A stretch of DNA of 57,013 nucleotides, from the NCBI GenBank assembly GCA_040437565.1, contig JBDOQK010000088.1:1-57013 (forward strand). Reading direction: 5' to 3'. The translations under genes and the position numbers were made by a program. Of the stretch, positions 24,834-37,930 are shown one piece after another (within the stretch, counting starts at the first letter, position 1; the number at the start of each line of letters is the position of its first letter). This DNA is from Albugo candida (taxonomy: Eukaryota > Oomycota > Peronosporomycetes > Albuginales). The notes beneath the pieces are model-generated. The model was not told the DNA's origin. It ran no database searches and was given only the letters and a program-made list of their open reading frames with translations.

Positions 24834-27800
24834 CTAGATTGATGCGCGCCACACTAGGTTGAACGTAGCCATGCAACTAGTACTGGGTTCGGAGTTACAC
24901 TCGTACCTTCTACTTCCCGGTGCCATACCAGAAGCAATGAGCTTCGACTTCAGAAAAATCCAACTAATGACCCTTTCGTTGCGTTGCGAGTGAATACAAC
25001 ACCTGTGCAAGCCAAATGCATTCGCCTTGATCGTACTACTTTTGTCAAAAGTACCGATTCTGAGCACTAGACTTGGCGTAGATCACGGAAAATGCTGGAA
25101 TTGTCGGAGTTGCTGATCACTGATCGAACAAACAATGATTTCGATCGGTCCATAAGAAGTGCAGCGCCACCGGTTGCAATGCAAACCATAAATCAGATAT
25201 CTTTTGCTGATAATTATGAAAGAGATGTTGAATAGATTCCACGGCCCCACACGAATGCTATGGGCACAATATAATGTCGGGCTGAATATACTTTGAAACC
25301 AGAAACGAGATCGAACTGGCAGCATCCAAAAGTCCAGACGAAACTGTATCTCCAAAATCGGTAAGACACTTTTGTGCGAAGATGCCGGGATGCAGCCATA
25401 ATTATTCCAACTCGTTTTGAATCCATTGCGTCCGATCTCTCTCGTGATGAGAAACGTGTCGACATCGGATGACTCTTAGTTGGTCCGGGATGTTTCCGGA
25501 CGATTCGTGAGAGTTGAGAGCATAGAATAGATGGAAAATAATGTCTCCTCTCCTTTCTTTGTACTCCCATATAAAACGATCTGCCACTTGTGTTTGGTTG
25601 ACCCAGGTGATGAGACCAATCGTCGAGTGGATAAGCCGTGGTATCTGCGTGACTTCACGATAAATTCGACTCGATAACTTTTCTTCAGCCATATCCGATA
25701 TATTCTGCTCTTCGTCGCTGTAATGAATGTCGACGAAAGCTTCCTTCGTTGGACATGTGTCACTTTCTCGAAAAACGTTTTAAAGACTTCGGATCTCGAA
25801 AGCTGTAACGAATGATTTCAAAATGTGCGATGTGGTTCGTGCACCAGGCCAAGTCTGTGCTAAGCGTTTTATCTACTGGGATTACGGGTTGCAGCTTCAT
25901 AATGTAATGCTTGGTCGCAGTGGAACCAAATCGGTTCTTCCATATAGTACTGAGGGCGTTGTAGAACATTCCAATATGAAATTGCAATGGTTTAATCCAT
26001 CTGATGCTACATTATTAATGCGGTTTTCACCAAGAAGCTGGGCTCTCCCATTGAACCATTTTCCCATTTCGATGTGGTGCGATGGTGAATGTACCAATCG
26101 GCTTTTGTGGTCCAAAGGAAGGTTGTATAAGCTGTAATAATTCCGTCGAAGCTGTTGATCAGTTCGTAGGAATAATTTTCGATGCATCGGATGCGAACTT
26201 ATGGAGGAATTGAATGCGTTGTAGCTTCAGCCGCCCACGAAAAAAGAAACTCATACTCCACCATCTTGTCGACGAAAATATAGAAACTCTTTGTTGTTCA
26301 CGTGAACGTGTTTCAAATATTTTTTGTGTTTCCGACCAAGCACACATCAATTCAGCATCTACTGCCACTGTCGAATACTCTCTGCAGGTATCTCCACGTT
26401 CATCTTATAACGCCACATACGTGGTCAAAACATCGTCTCCGCAACCAGTAGTCGATCACGAGTAGTTCGTGTACGTCTAAACCCTAAACCAAACTCATCA
26501 TAAAAATGCTTGTCGAGAGTTTGAATAACCATTGAAAGTGGTGTCTGGCCGAATTAAATACTGAAATACTTGATCGAATCGTCCGGACCCATAATGGTTA
26601 GATTTGGAAAACGTGGTCACGGCATAGTCCGATTCAACGAGAGCAATGATGGTTCGATCAAGTTGGGATTCGCACCAGATCCATCGCAATAAACTTAAAC
26701 GAGTTCGAGTTGCGTCAAAATACCAGTTGGTGTTTCGAAAACCAATATAGAACCGATCGGAAAAAATACCCAGTAGTGACCGTGGTGCCATTGATGATTC
26801 GATTGATATCACAAAATGTAATGCTTAGAGAGGATCGCCTTTTCTGATTCTACGTTGTGGTTTAATGGACGCTTTGATAGTTCCATGGAGCATCAACTGC
26901 ATCTTCGGTTTGGTGTACAGAAGATGAACTCGGTCGAAACTTTCTCCAACGCCCATTTTTTCCAAAACTCGAAACATGTACGTCCAATTGACTCGATCAT
27001 AAACGTTCTCAAACTCGAGAAAAGTCGCATACACTTTCTACCCATAATGTGACCAAGTCTTGAATGTTGGTGAGATGTCGAATATGGTGATGCCCCAGCC
27101 TTCCTCGCACAAATGCTCTTTTATCTTGATGGGCCAATATTGGAAAAAAAATCGTTGCAATCGATGCGCCAATACTCAGAAGTGTCCTAAAAAAACGAAA
27201 AGGAGTAGTGTGATTGGTCGGTAGTTGCCAGGATCACCTCGTGATCCTTTTCTACAACAAGGTGATTGCCGAGTGACGTTGTGATCGAACGAAGATATTC
27301 CAGTTGATGTACGAACACGATCTAGACACCCGCCGAACGTTACCGGGTCAAGCTGATAAAATGTAGTTGGTCGTCCATCATACCTGGAGAGGGACTACTC
27401 CACATGCACTTTATAGGGTCAGCCATTTCTGTCGTACTTAAGCGAGTTTGAAGGACGGTCTTGCTCTTCCAACACAGGAAAAACTTAATTCGAATCAAGT
27501 GGCCTGTTCTACGTCTTTCGAATGAATCATAGGAGTTGGTCTCGGAGCCATAGAGAGAGCCCACGACACCATTCAAATGATTTCTGAATGTGTCATTAAT
27601 TTCCCTCGGGCTCGATGTCACGGAGCCACATTTATGACATGTTAGATCGGCACGCGTTGACAAGAACTATCCGGAGGGAGTAGAATATGCTTGGAGGAGC
27701 TTTGCATATGCTTGACGTGATGATCAAAGCTCTCATCTTGGTTGGATTTGGCGTTATTATGACCGAAATCCTGAATTTTCAAGACTCGATTTGTAAAAAT

Positions 27801-28850
27801 GACTTGACTGATTGGTGTCTTAAGTGCGATATCGAGCTACTGCGGCTTCCAAAACACGAGCGTTAGACTCAAAATCACGTAAAATATCTTTTGCAATCTT
27901 TTTTTTTAATTCCTTGAAGCTGTTTCTTGACTTTCGTCTTCCAGCTTTCACACTTCTTTCCTCGATTTCGAGATTTTCCGCAACTGGTCGAGCACCAAGT
28001 TCGCTTCCATTCGATTGCTTCGACAACTTGAGGATATTTTACTAGTTGTAATAAAGGCTTCCAGTATCCTCTCCGTGGAGATTGAGTTGCATTTGCAAAA
28101 GTTACTGTATATGCCAGATGGTCTCCTGCATGTCGTGGACGGAAATATTTGGAGTCTTTGCAAACCACATCCAATAGTTCAACAGACATGCAGATGTAAT
28201 CAAGTCGATTCTTGCGCTTTAATGGTCCTGTATATAATCTGTCAGTCGTATGTTGCATTCGCCAAGAGTCTACCACACCCAATTGCGAAAGCCATTTGAA
28301 CACGCGAATCGACTTGGTTCGTGTCGAATTGTTCCACTCGAAGCAACGATAGATGGATCGCGTGGTGTGTTGAAATCACCGAATACGAGATGTATTGCGG
28401 TCGATCGGAAAGTTTCGGAGAGCAACAAATCATAGACTCTCCCTCATCCCTTGGCCTTGACCCGTGCATGTACGTTGTGATTGTACAACGGTACACCGTA
28501 AATAGAAAACGAAACAGCGACTCGAATGCTTTGATAGGTGCGTTTTTCAGCTGTTGTATAGCCCGGAAAGTCTGAAGTAGGGATTTACATCACACCGTTA
28601 CTGTGAATCTGAGCTGGATGAATAACAGTACCGTTTGTGGTCTTTGACAAACATTTGGTGCCGCATTTTTGAATGCAGTAAAAGATGAAATGATTGCGAT
28701 TGGTTGTGATCGTGAATTTTGGTTTCTTCAACACAACAAATTTAGTGTTGTGACAGGACGTGGCCACTAGAAAGATGACAAATTTTCACGAATTTCATTG
28801 ACATGTACATCTCCATACCACTCGCTTGGTGCTGGTGCTGACGAGCATTG
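24834..28850 (-). mobile_element. Decayed LINE (endonuclease plus reverse transcriptase)
   Basis: The minus strand carries, in order, an AP-endonuclease domain with VFGDFNTPRDPS near 28370 and KNRLDYICMSVELLD near 28200, a charged linker, and reverse transcriptase blocks including FLEFENVYDRVNWTYMFRVL and RRIRKGDPL (27034-26825). Palm and thumb remnants follow, then a C-terminal part with ALQPVALHFLWTDRN near 25180. The order (endonuclease first, then reverse transcriptase, no LTRs) is that of a non-LTR retrotransposon. Reading switches frame repeatedly and there are many stops. The active-site F/YxDD block is corrupted (VFFADD-type sequence lost near 26730). Ends are approximate; no poly-A tail or target-site duplication was identified. 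Confidence 0.88.
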
Positions 28851-30227
28851 ATTTATTCTCAGGGTACTCGGAGAGAGGAGCGGGATGCTACAAAGTCAGG
28901 AGATAAGGGTGGAGCGATGTTGTCGAAGTAGGTTGAACTGTTACGTAATTGGATCGGATAATTCCTGTTCCACTTTCTTATCCACCATTATTGGCTCCTT
29001 TGGCGTTTTGTTTTCATTTTGAGCGTGCCATGAATGCCTCTTTTGGTGCCTTAAATTCTCCTTCATCATTGTGCTCGTTTAGAAGAGCAGTAAGATTCAG
29101 GTTGCCCGAGTCGAGCTCGTTTCTGTTGGAATAAGATCATTCTTACCCCGCAAGGTGGGAGTTGTTTGCCGGAAGAAATTTGTTCGCACGCACCGATGCT
29201 TGTTGGCACGTGAGGGACGTACCGAAAATTTATCACGTCGAAATGAAAATTCTTTCGGGAACTTTGCATATCGAAAGATATTGAGGAGAATTTTCACAAC
29301 TCTTTCCGCGGAGAAATCATAATATACCCTTCCGTTCAATCTCAAATCTACTTCAACTACGTTCAGGCATTAAAGGCGCTCCAACATTCCGTACTCACTG
29401 AATTAGTACTTTTAAACCCAGGATTGTGACTAACTGGCACGAAAGTTGTTCCCACGAATTAGTGTACGTGTCCATCACACGAAAGTTTCCTCTGGTAAAT
29501 CGGTAAACTTTTGAAACATGCGACTATTCAAAAGAGATTTGTAAACCGGGTAGCCATGATCCCGGAGGAGTAAAATTAATAATCTTCCATTAGAATGCGG
29601 GTCAATGTCTGACCAATTTCCATTGTCAATAAATAGGCCAATCCTGATACTCTAGCCAGCCCCGATCAGAAGGTACACCGGGTAACGGTGTTCTCCTGTT
29701 CTGCGTAGTATGTAACGCTCCAACCTCCCTATCGATCTCCTACACATTTATTATCTGCTGTAGTTTTTAGCGATCTTGGCATGTCCATGATTCATGGAGT
29801 GCATAGATATCTTTTAGGAATAATCCTTCCCCACCCATCCGATGCCCAATATTCTACATAAAGTATTCGAATCAGCAACCTTCAGATTTGAAAATAAAGG
29901 CCTTACTGCTACATCAAAACGGTGGGTCCGAAGGTAGAGCAAACGAATCCCAGGCCCAATCTCGTTGCTTCGAATTCCGCAAATGTGGGCAGAGGCTTGA
30001 GTACACTCAAGCGGAAGTTGAATAAATGTCTGCCTCTCAGACTGATAGCTGAGGTGATATTCACGTGGTCAAAAACTCATAAGAGTATAAGATAGATATA
30101 TATTCCAGGCGAACAGCATAATGGAAATTCTCGGTACCCCCACTCCTCTGAATGGTGTGCATCACTATTAGATTATACTTAGATTAGTTATGTAGCAAGA
30201 CTATAGCATGATCTCAATGAGGAAATC
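28851..30227. other. No gene recognised
   Basis: Only short unassignable frames are present. The 5' end of the LINE may extend a little into this stretch. Confidence 0.4.
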
Positions 30228-30542
30228 ATGAATAGGAGTATTTTTCGTCTGGGTAGCTTTTGCCTCCTGTGCTTATCATTTGTTCTTCTTTTCTCGAGCA
30301 AACCAGTTCGAAGTATCGGAGAAAGAAATGAAGAAAAACGATCTCTTGTGCTCACGATCCATAGTTGTAATAACATGAAATCAAGTCAAGGATTCAATTC
30401 GAATTTCTACCCCGTAGAGATTAAGCCGAACGACCGAACGACACGCAGGTATCGGTCCACTCCTACTTATCCTGTGCTGATACGTCAACCATCAGCGTAT
30501 TGCATCGCTAAGTACTCGATAAACGTAGTATCAATGGCGTGA
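30228..30542 (+). CDS. Possible small secreted protein, 104 residues
   Basis: The frame begins MNRSIFRLGSFCLLCLSFVL, a strong signal peptide ending near SSKPVRS. The mature part is short, basic and has two cysteines (HSCNN, YCIAK). RSIGERNEEKR just after the signal vaguely recalls the oomycete RXLR-EER arrangement but does not satisfy it (no RXLR). No homology is recognised, and the frame may be a truncated remnant of a longer gene. The signal peptide is the only real support. Confidence 0.4.
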   Translation: MNRSIFRLGSFCLLCLSFVLLFSSKPVRSIGERNEEKRSLVLTIHSCNNMKSSQGFNSNFYPVEIKPNDRTTRRYRSTPTYPVLIRQPSAYCIAKYSINVVSMA

Positions 30543-31443
30543 AGAATGACGTGATCGCTATACTAGGGTCATATAAGGAACCTTCGTGCACTCTATAAAG
30601 GGACACTTATCCTACTCATGACGGCATCAAAGAACTAAACCACTTGAGCGGCTGACCACTATCAACGACTTCGGAAGAGAAACCCGGAATGGTGGTATAA
30701 ACTTCTCGACTCACATTCCCCTCTTTTCCTGCTTAGCATCCTATCGGATCTTGACAGGCTTAAACAGCGAAGATGTACAAGGCGAAGATGAGGGGGAAAT
30801 GAAAACTAACATTAAGAAATATCCAATGAAAAAAAAGCCGGCAAATATTCTTTGATTGGTCACATCTATCGGAGAATTTACAGAATAGGAACACAGGATC
30901 GCAAAGCACTAAAGAACGCTCGAAAGACGCACACATTTGAGCCAAATCATAAAATATTATAAATGATTTGAGTCGGAGATGGAAGGCTACTCATGTACAA
31001 GTACACTTTGGACCAGCAATCACAACGCCAATGCTGATAGACTTGATTTTGTATCCCTTGAGTTCAGAATGTATTGATACACGTTCCGTCATCTGCATCA
31101 CGACCACGTGACTCTAAGAATATAGCATACTGCTAATATGAATAGATGACAATCATCTATTTACCTTAGGCCTCTCATAGTAACGGCAGCTTGCTGATAC
31201 ATACATACACTCACAAATACGGTGATTGGATCAAAAGAACGCTCGAAGGTGAACAGGTTTCTTGAGGAAATGCGATCTTTGCATTATACTCCTCACTCGT
31301 TGAGAAATGTCTCAATGAAGTAACGAGAATGAAGTATTCGAATTTCAGCTAACGTGTCGTTTATATGCATTGTCCGATCTGGTTGCGCTCTCATCGCCAT
31401 CTCATACGTGTTATGACGTCAGCAAACAGGATAGTACACTGCC

Positions 31444-31878
31444 ATGTCCTCGTTCGACAGAGGGTTTAACATTGACGTGGCGACTAGGGACGTACCTACG
31501 CATCCTGCGAGTGCGTCCAACAAGTTCTCATTCCCCAATTTCTTCTCACTCTCAAAAGCACGTCCTACAACATTGTCTATCACTGTAATAAAACAAACGT
31601 TGTTGCGCAGAGGAGTGTTGGTATTGTGTCTCGTGTTCTCTATATGCGAGGATCATACGACTTTAGCAGGTTTCTTTCGACAAAGTCGTCAAGGAAGGGG
31701 GAAGAGCTTGGGTGTAAAACGATCCATATTTAAATTTCCATCATTCAGAACAGCGCCAGAAGGAAAGAAACAACGCGAACAAGAGCGTGTCGGGAAGAAG
31801 GAGAGAAGAATTGTTCGGAGAGGACAAAAAAAAGCACAAAAGCAGGCCGAGAAAGACAGACGAAGGCAACGGCTATAA
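31444..31878 (+). CDS. Hypothetical ORF with a highly basic tail, 144 residues
   Basis: The first half is unremarkable (MSSFDRGFNIDVATRDVPTH). A hydrophobic patch near residues 58-70 (RGVLVLCLVFSICED) is followed by a tail almost entirely of K, R, E and Q from about residue 104 on (GKKQREQERVGKKERRIVRR), which resembles nuclear- or nucleolar-targeting sequence. If translation began just before the hydrophobic patch it would look like a secreted basic protein, but there is no ATG there. No family is recognised. The strongly biased tail could also be chance in purine-rich DNA. Confidence 0.3.
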   Translation: MSSFDRGFNIDVATRDVPTHPASASNKFSFPNFFSLSKARPTTLSITVIKQTLLRRGVLVLCLVFSICEDHTTLAGFFRQSRQGRGKSLGVKRSIFKFPSFRTAPEGKKQREQERVGKKERRIVRRGQKKAQKQAEKDRRRQRL

Positions 31879-33157
31879 GACAAAAGCATCGCGGATACGT
31901 TTACCCCGCGAGCGTCAAAGAGAGACCCTGATATGGAATACGAAGTAATGAGACGTGAAGCGATTCATAGAGGGAACAATGTGGGCAGCAAGGATTTTCT
32001 TGCATCACCGCGTGCGTCTCCTTCTTCTCTATAGGCAGCTTCGTACATTGTACACTTGCATTGATCTCACCGCAATTAATGTTCAATACAAGGCTCATTT
32101 CCTTCGCATTCGCTGGTCTTTGAAGTATGAGCAAAACGTAAAAGCATCTAATTCTGCTCTTTCGTTTTTCTGTCTCTATTTCATGCAGGAAGGTTATCTG
32201 ATTAGACTCTAGCAGCGCCATATTTTCTAAAAACGACTCGACGACTCTCTACCGACGTTAGTCGCATTGCGGGGAAAGAGACCGCACAGCTTGCAACGCA
32301 ATTAATCTCCATGATCATCAAATTGACTCTAGAAACGTCGAGTGGAGAATCTCCTGTGCTGTCTTCTAAAACTCGACTGAGTATAGAGATACAGTACGTT
32401 CAGTCTATTTTCAATGAAGCTGAAAATTGGCCAGTACTTCATTCGGCCATCTGGACTTGTAAGCGTAGGGTGACATCGATTGTTTCCCGCGTACGATGTG
32501 CTGTAGTATAGCGGTCGAGTCTGAGCTAGCCTCATCGCCAACGGTGTCCAGTGCGATAGTATTTTCGGCGTTCGAGAGAGAAGCCTCTTATCAATACCGC
32601 AATCTCGCAACATTATGCTGCTTCACAAACATCAACACATAGCTCAATAGCTTGCATCACAGTGCGCTAGTTTAGCCATGAAACACGGATGCAGTGTAGT
32701 TCTTTACCCGCCACACGTGACCAGCTCGTATAGTAGAGTTATTAGACTCTGAGAGCGATTAGTGAGCAAGTCAGTAATCTCACTGGAGTCGATAACGTGC
32801 ATTTTCGAATCATCAATAATTCGAGAAGCTGACTCGTCTTTTCTTTCTATCTATCTCATGACAAACGGCTAGAAACTGGATAATTATATGCTCAAAGTCC
32901 GTCTTCTTTTCAAGAACGTGTATAATGAAAGTTACATACGTATCTGAATTATGAAGGCGAAGATGAAGCCTCTTCTATGTCGAAATGCCGGAATCGTCAT
33001 CGTCTACGCGAATGCCGACTCTCACTTATAGCACGGAAGTGATTGCGGACGATAGTGCTCTGCACGGTCCAAATCGTCGTGACTGCAAAGCTTCGCTTTC
33101 TCGTGTGAAAAGCAAACCGGCACTTGCAAACAGATAATTGGTCCACCTTACTCTTAA
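31879..33157. other. No gene recognised
   Basis: Frames are short and without motifs. Nothing else stands out. Confidence 0.4.
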
Positions 33158-33391
33158 GCTCCACCTTTTTGTAGAAGCTGCGCATATATTTTGACGATAC
33201 TCGTGTGTTGCATCTTCTTCATTTTAAGCTTTGTTGCTACGCGTGCTATCCAATCTCGGAGTATCCACCACTGCAGTCATGTTTGTACAGGAAGCTGTAA
33301 AGAATACTCTCTGATGAATTATTGTATTCCAGTGGAGATAATAAATGATAGCTGCTCTCCCAAAGAATGCTACAGGAAGAAGAGAAAATGA
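33158..33391 (+). pseudogene. Small cysteine-rich secreted-type ORF lacking an ATG
   Basis: An open stretch reads TILVCCIFFILSFVATRA, a signal-peptide-like run, followed by a compact basic mature part with six cysteines in the pattern CX3CX3CX8CX9CX4C and a tail YRKKRK. No ATG occurs between the upstream stop and the hydrophobic run. A TTTTTGTAG just inside the frame could be a splice acceptor, so either an upstream exon supplies the start or the gene is dead. The cysteine framework resembles secreted disulfide-rich mini-proteins in general; I cannot assign a family or function. Confidence 0.35.
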
Positions 33392-36300
33392 TGCAAAAGC
33401 CACAGTAGTTCAATTTGCAGTCTTCTTCAATTCGCACAAGACCTACATTATCCTCTGTGTCGCGGCCGTGAGTCGAAACGAAGGACTGATTCATATACAA
33501 GCTAATGCACATGTTCTATAACTTAAGCTTTCAATAGACACTGAATGTCAACATGTTGGACACGAGCCGTGACTTTACCTGTGGTACAATGGCAGCTTTC
33601 CACCAAAAGACGCGCGAAGATGAGATTAATTGTCGCAAGCATGTAATTTCGCATGTTCGGGTTGCGAACAATCTCGCTACAGTTTATCATCTACTGGATC
33701 GACATTGATGGTAAGTTTTACTACGTACAAAGCAACGACAAGACTATTGGAAGATACATCCCATCTGCTTGCAAGTATACCGCTGATTTGTAGGTATTGA
33801 TGTGACGCAAGCGCATAGATATTTTGCTCGCATCGATTATGAAAGGTTTGCATTTGAGCTACTTCACATCGCGATGCTCTCGTGGCTCATAAATATCTCT
33901 ATACATTCCGCTATTTCGAAAAAATCAACGAAATCCTTTATCCGCTGTGATGCTCAAATGACCCTACGACACCCATCTCATTGCAATGTATACTACGCGA
34001 CTGCTATTTTCTATGTATCAGAGGCTCTTCGCGCTAAATGTATCGTATGCTGGATTGTTTTGCGGTATGTAAGCGTTTCTAATCAATAAAGCGTATCACC
34101 GTCTACAAATCTTTCCAATTTAAGTTGACGTCTTCAACTTGCATATTTTCGATAACTAAACATTTTATGTAAATTGATTATAAGACCATTCATACATCGT
34201 CCGTGGCGTTGCTCTCCGTGTATTTTTCAGGTAAAATGCATTCTTCTTGGAATTGAAAAAAAAGGCCGTGAAAAAAAAGCCAATTAAGCGAATAAGAAGC
34301 AGCTGCAAAACTTGATCTATATACGGACCGAGCCGGACATGGAAATGCACATAAGCGTTAGATTAGATTACGATATGATCCATATCGTTCGTTCGACGCC
34401 TCATTTTGTGGATAATTTGCCATTTTTAGAACCGCTTATATCAGCCACATAGGTGATAGGACTAGAATTTCGTGCCTCGTTAAAGTGCAGTCAAAAACTC
34501 TGAAGTTACTATCTATATCATTTATTGCGCTGTCAGAGACGTTCAATCTCATCATGAGGCTCGTAAGATTATTTGTATTCAGGCACCTGACTAAAAAAAC
34601 AGTAATGAATAGTGGGATAAAACTGAGTGTTTATGTGCTTTCTCAAGCTGTACGAATAAAGATATAAGCTTGTTCACCCTTTTTGACAGAAGAATCATTT
34701 GCTATTCTTCCAAAAGGCAGCGAGGTCAACGGACATATTTCTTTGAGAGCTGTCTCATATTAAAAAGAAGCACATGACAGCACCTTGATTGAAGTGACGT
34801 GATGGAACAATAATAAAGCTCTTTATTGTCTTTGAAGAAAAACTATATTCTGTTTCATGACCATTATGTTGATCAACACAGCACGACTCGATACAAGCGT
34901 CATGCAGCGTCCATATACTTTTAGTTTTGGTCTCCTCAGGCTGGGAAGGAAAGTAGATATCCTCAGAGGACCCATGCCAATTAATAATTTGATTAGAATC
35001 AGATCCCTTCTGGGCTCGTTTCAGTCTAGGAATCCGAAGAGCATTCCATATGCTGGTTTATGCAATTTTTATATCAAGAAAAACGCCTACCACCAAGAAT
35101 ATATGGAGATTCGTGGCGCTGATAATCTTCAAAAAAACATTCTTACACCATTCCAGTGAAATATGCGCAAATCTTACTTAGAACGTTGACTGAAGATTCA
35201 GTAACATCGGACAATGAATTGTGCATAAAACCTTGCTTTTTTGTTTCATTCTAATGGAATTTAAGGATGCAGCCTCCAAGTAAAGCTCACCAGCGGTNNN
35301 NNNNNNNNNNNNNNNNNNNNNNNNNNNNNNNNNNNNNNNNNNNNNNNNNNNNNNNNNNNNNNNNNNNNNNNNNNNNNNNNNNNNNNNNNNNNNNNNNAAG
35401 CTGTACGAATAAAGATATAAGCTTGTTCACCCTTTTTGACAGAAGAATCATTTGCTATTCTTCCAAAAGGCAGCGAGGTCAACGGACATATTTCTTTGAG
35501 AGCTGTCTCATATTAAAAAGAAGCACATGACAGCACCTTGATTGAAGTGACGTGATGGAACAATAATAAAGCTCTTTATTGTCTTTGAAGAAAAACTATA
35601 TTCTGTTTCATGACCATTATGTTGATCAACACAGCACGACTCGATACAAGCGTCATGCAGCGTCCATATACTTTTAGTTTTGGTCTCCTCAGGCTGGGAA
35701 GGAAAGTAGATATCCTCAGAGGACCCATGCCAATTAATAATTTGATTAGAATCAGATCCCTTCTGGGCTCGTTTCAGTCTAGGAATCCGAAGAGCATTCC
35801 ATATGCTGGTTTATGCAATTTTTATATCAAGAAAAACGCCTACCACCAAGAATATATGGAGATTCGTGGCGCTGATAATCTTCAAAAAAACATTCTTACA
35901 CCATTCCAGTGAAATATGCGCAAATCTTACTTAGAACGTTGACTGAAGATTCAGTAACATCGGACAATGAATTGTGCATAAAACCTTGCTTTTTTGTTTC
36001 ATTCTAATGGAATTTAAGGATGCAGCCTCCAAGTAAAGCTCACCAGCGGTTACGAGCACTGCATCTTATGATATCCTGTCATCTGACACAGAACTTTTCG
36101 AATATCACTGTCGGATACCTCACGATTCGATGTGATGATCTGTTTCATCTATGATCGATCAAAAGGTGACGAATACGGAGATCGAAACGCACAATATATA
36201 GAATTTTGGCACGACATTATCTGACGAAGAACAAGACATCGTTCGTGCTGGAAAGATGCGTGATATGGCACCACAAACGCGAAATGTTGTTTATGGCAAA

Positions 36301-37930
36301 ACTCTCCGCCCCCATTCAGCTACTTTGACTCAAAATTAAATCACACGTGGCGACTGCAATGACATACCACGTAACCACTGGACAATGCTGTTAGACTTTA
36401 GAGTAATGAGGACAAAAGTAACAGTGATTGATTTCAGCTTTTTTTGCTTACTGGCCGTGTGCTCTCACAATCATCCATGCGAAAGCTAATCTATCCACGT
36501 CTGAGAGTGGGAGACCGAGCCCAGTTTCTTACAATGGTCCATTCGAAACCGAAACCAATAAATGTCCTACATAATTGCGTCAAATTGGTATATCGCGTTC
36601 AGATGATGACCTATTTGCGTTTGAGCCGCAGAGAGGAGCTATGAGCTATTCGTAACATATTTAGATACCCAAAATAACATTCGTATCAGAAGCTTAAGAA
36701 AGCCCGCTGTCATCGCGCCTCTATACAGTCAGCACATAGCGGTTATCTATCGGCTCCCTTCGTATTGATACCAGAACATAAAGGTTGGGCTACCAGCTCT
36801 ATTAAGAGATGTCAACTAAAGCTCAAGTGAGGTAGTTTAACATCAAAAAATGCTGTCCGAACACAACTTCAATTGCATCATCCTACATGCGTAAGAAACC
36901 TGTGTGTTTTTCTTATCCTTCATTTTTGATGCTGACAATTTCCAAGAAGCGCCTTCATGGAGATTTCTGTTATTGGAGTGCGTGTTTTGATATTTAGATC
37001 TCCATTTTGCGCTGTGCTATGGGCGTAGAGGTCATTTATAAGGCCGTAAGTACGGTATGCATGCTGCAAATCATGCGTAGAAAACACCCAAGAAAGTTGG
37101 AAGTTGATGTCATTCTCACTACCATAGAAATCCAGACATCCTGACCTAGACAAGTATACATGACAGCAAAAAGCAACAATCCTTTTTTGTTCATGACGCG
37201 AGAATGAGATTTGAATGTTTACTCATCCCGCTTCCCTGCATCAAATCCAATTTGGTAGCCATAAAAAAGTAGTTTAGTAGAGTATTTTCACCGATGTTTT
37301 CGGCTACCGTGGAGCTGATTACGCATTTCAACAAACATAAGTCAATTCTCATCTCTTATCTCATGGTATATTATCGTGAGCAGAGATAAAATTCTCTACT
37401 TTTTCCGCAGTTCATCGCGTGCATTCCTTATCATTGCTGAGGTTGTATAGTACTTCACTATAGATAACCTCTTTACTTAGGTGGTAAATGTCTATCGTAT
37501 CATTTATTTTTTGCTGTATGGTTCATTGCAAAAGTCAGTTGATCTATTTCAGACACCTTCAACTGTGCTGTGTCCTTCGCATCGTCATAAATCATGTTTA
37601 ATTGATATCTTCGAATCATAGACTTTGCGAGAAATGCAAGACAATGGATTCAAAGGTAGCCAGTCACAAAAAATCAAAGGTGTACTGCCCTATGAATAAT
37701 TTTTTATTTTTTATCGCCAGCGTCTCGTTACTTTTAAACACCTGTAGACAGTAATTTAGAACTTCTTGCGAATAGGTGTGTACATATGGATTGCTCTTCT
37801 TCACGGAAGCTTGTAACAAGTGAACAGACTCTTTAGTCGGTGCTAAAAACCCACAGGGGTAGACTCTATTCCGAGGAAATCGAGTGGGTCCATTTGACGT
37901 GACATTCCAACACTAATCAAGTTCCATATA
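33392..37930. other. Gene-poor DNA with one contig overlap
   Basis: The 100-residue frame at 34857-35159 (ends DNLQKNILTPFQ) occurs a second time at 35610-35912 only because of the contig overlap; no family is recognised. Near 36210-36310 a decayed frame reads LSDEEQDIVRAGKMRDM, faintly like the mini-RNase III family but too short to call. Near 36430-36495 a hydrophobic run FSFFCLLAVCSHNHPC looks like a leftover signal peptide. Confidence 0.4.
34645..36050 (+). repeat. Contig overlap around N gap (false tandem copy)
   Basis: Bases 34645-35297 are repeated at 35398-36050 across the 100-N gap 35298-35397. This is best read as a 653-bp unmerged overlap. Confidence 0.9.

Noticed and set aside
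30228-30542. RXLR-EER class assignment for the small secreted ORF
   Set aside because: RSIGERNEEKR lacks the RXLR arginine-leucine-arginine spacing; only the signal peptide is supported.
36180-36330. Mini-RNase III fossil (LSDEEQDIVRAGKMRDM)
   Set aside because: Similarity covers about 35 residues, and the downstream motif (YRxxTGFEALxGYL) is not convincing.
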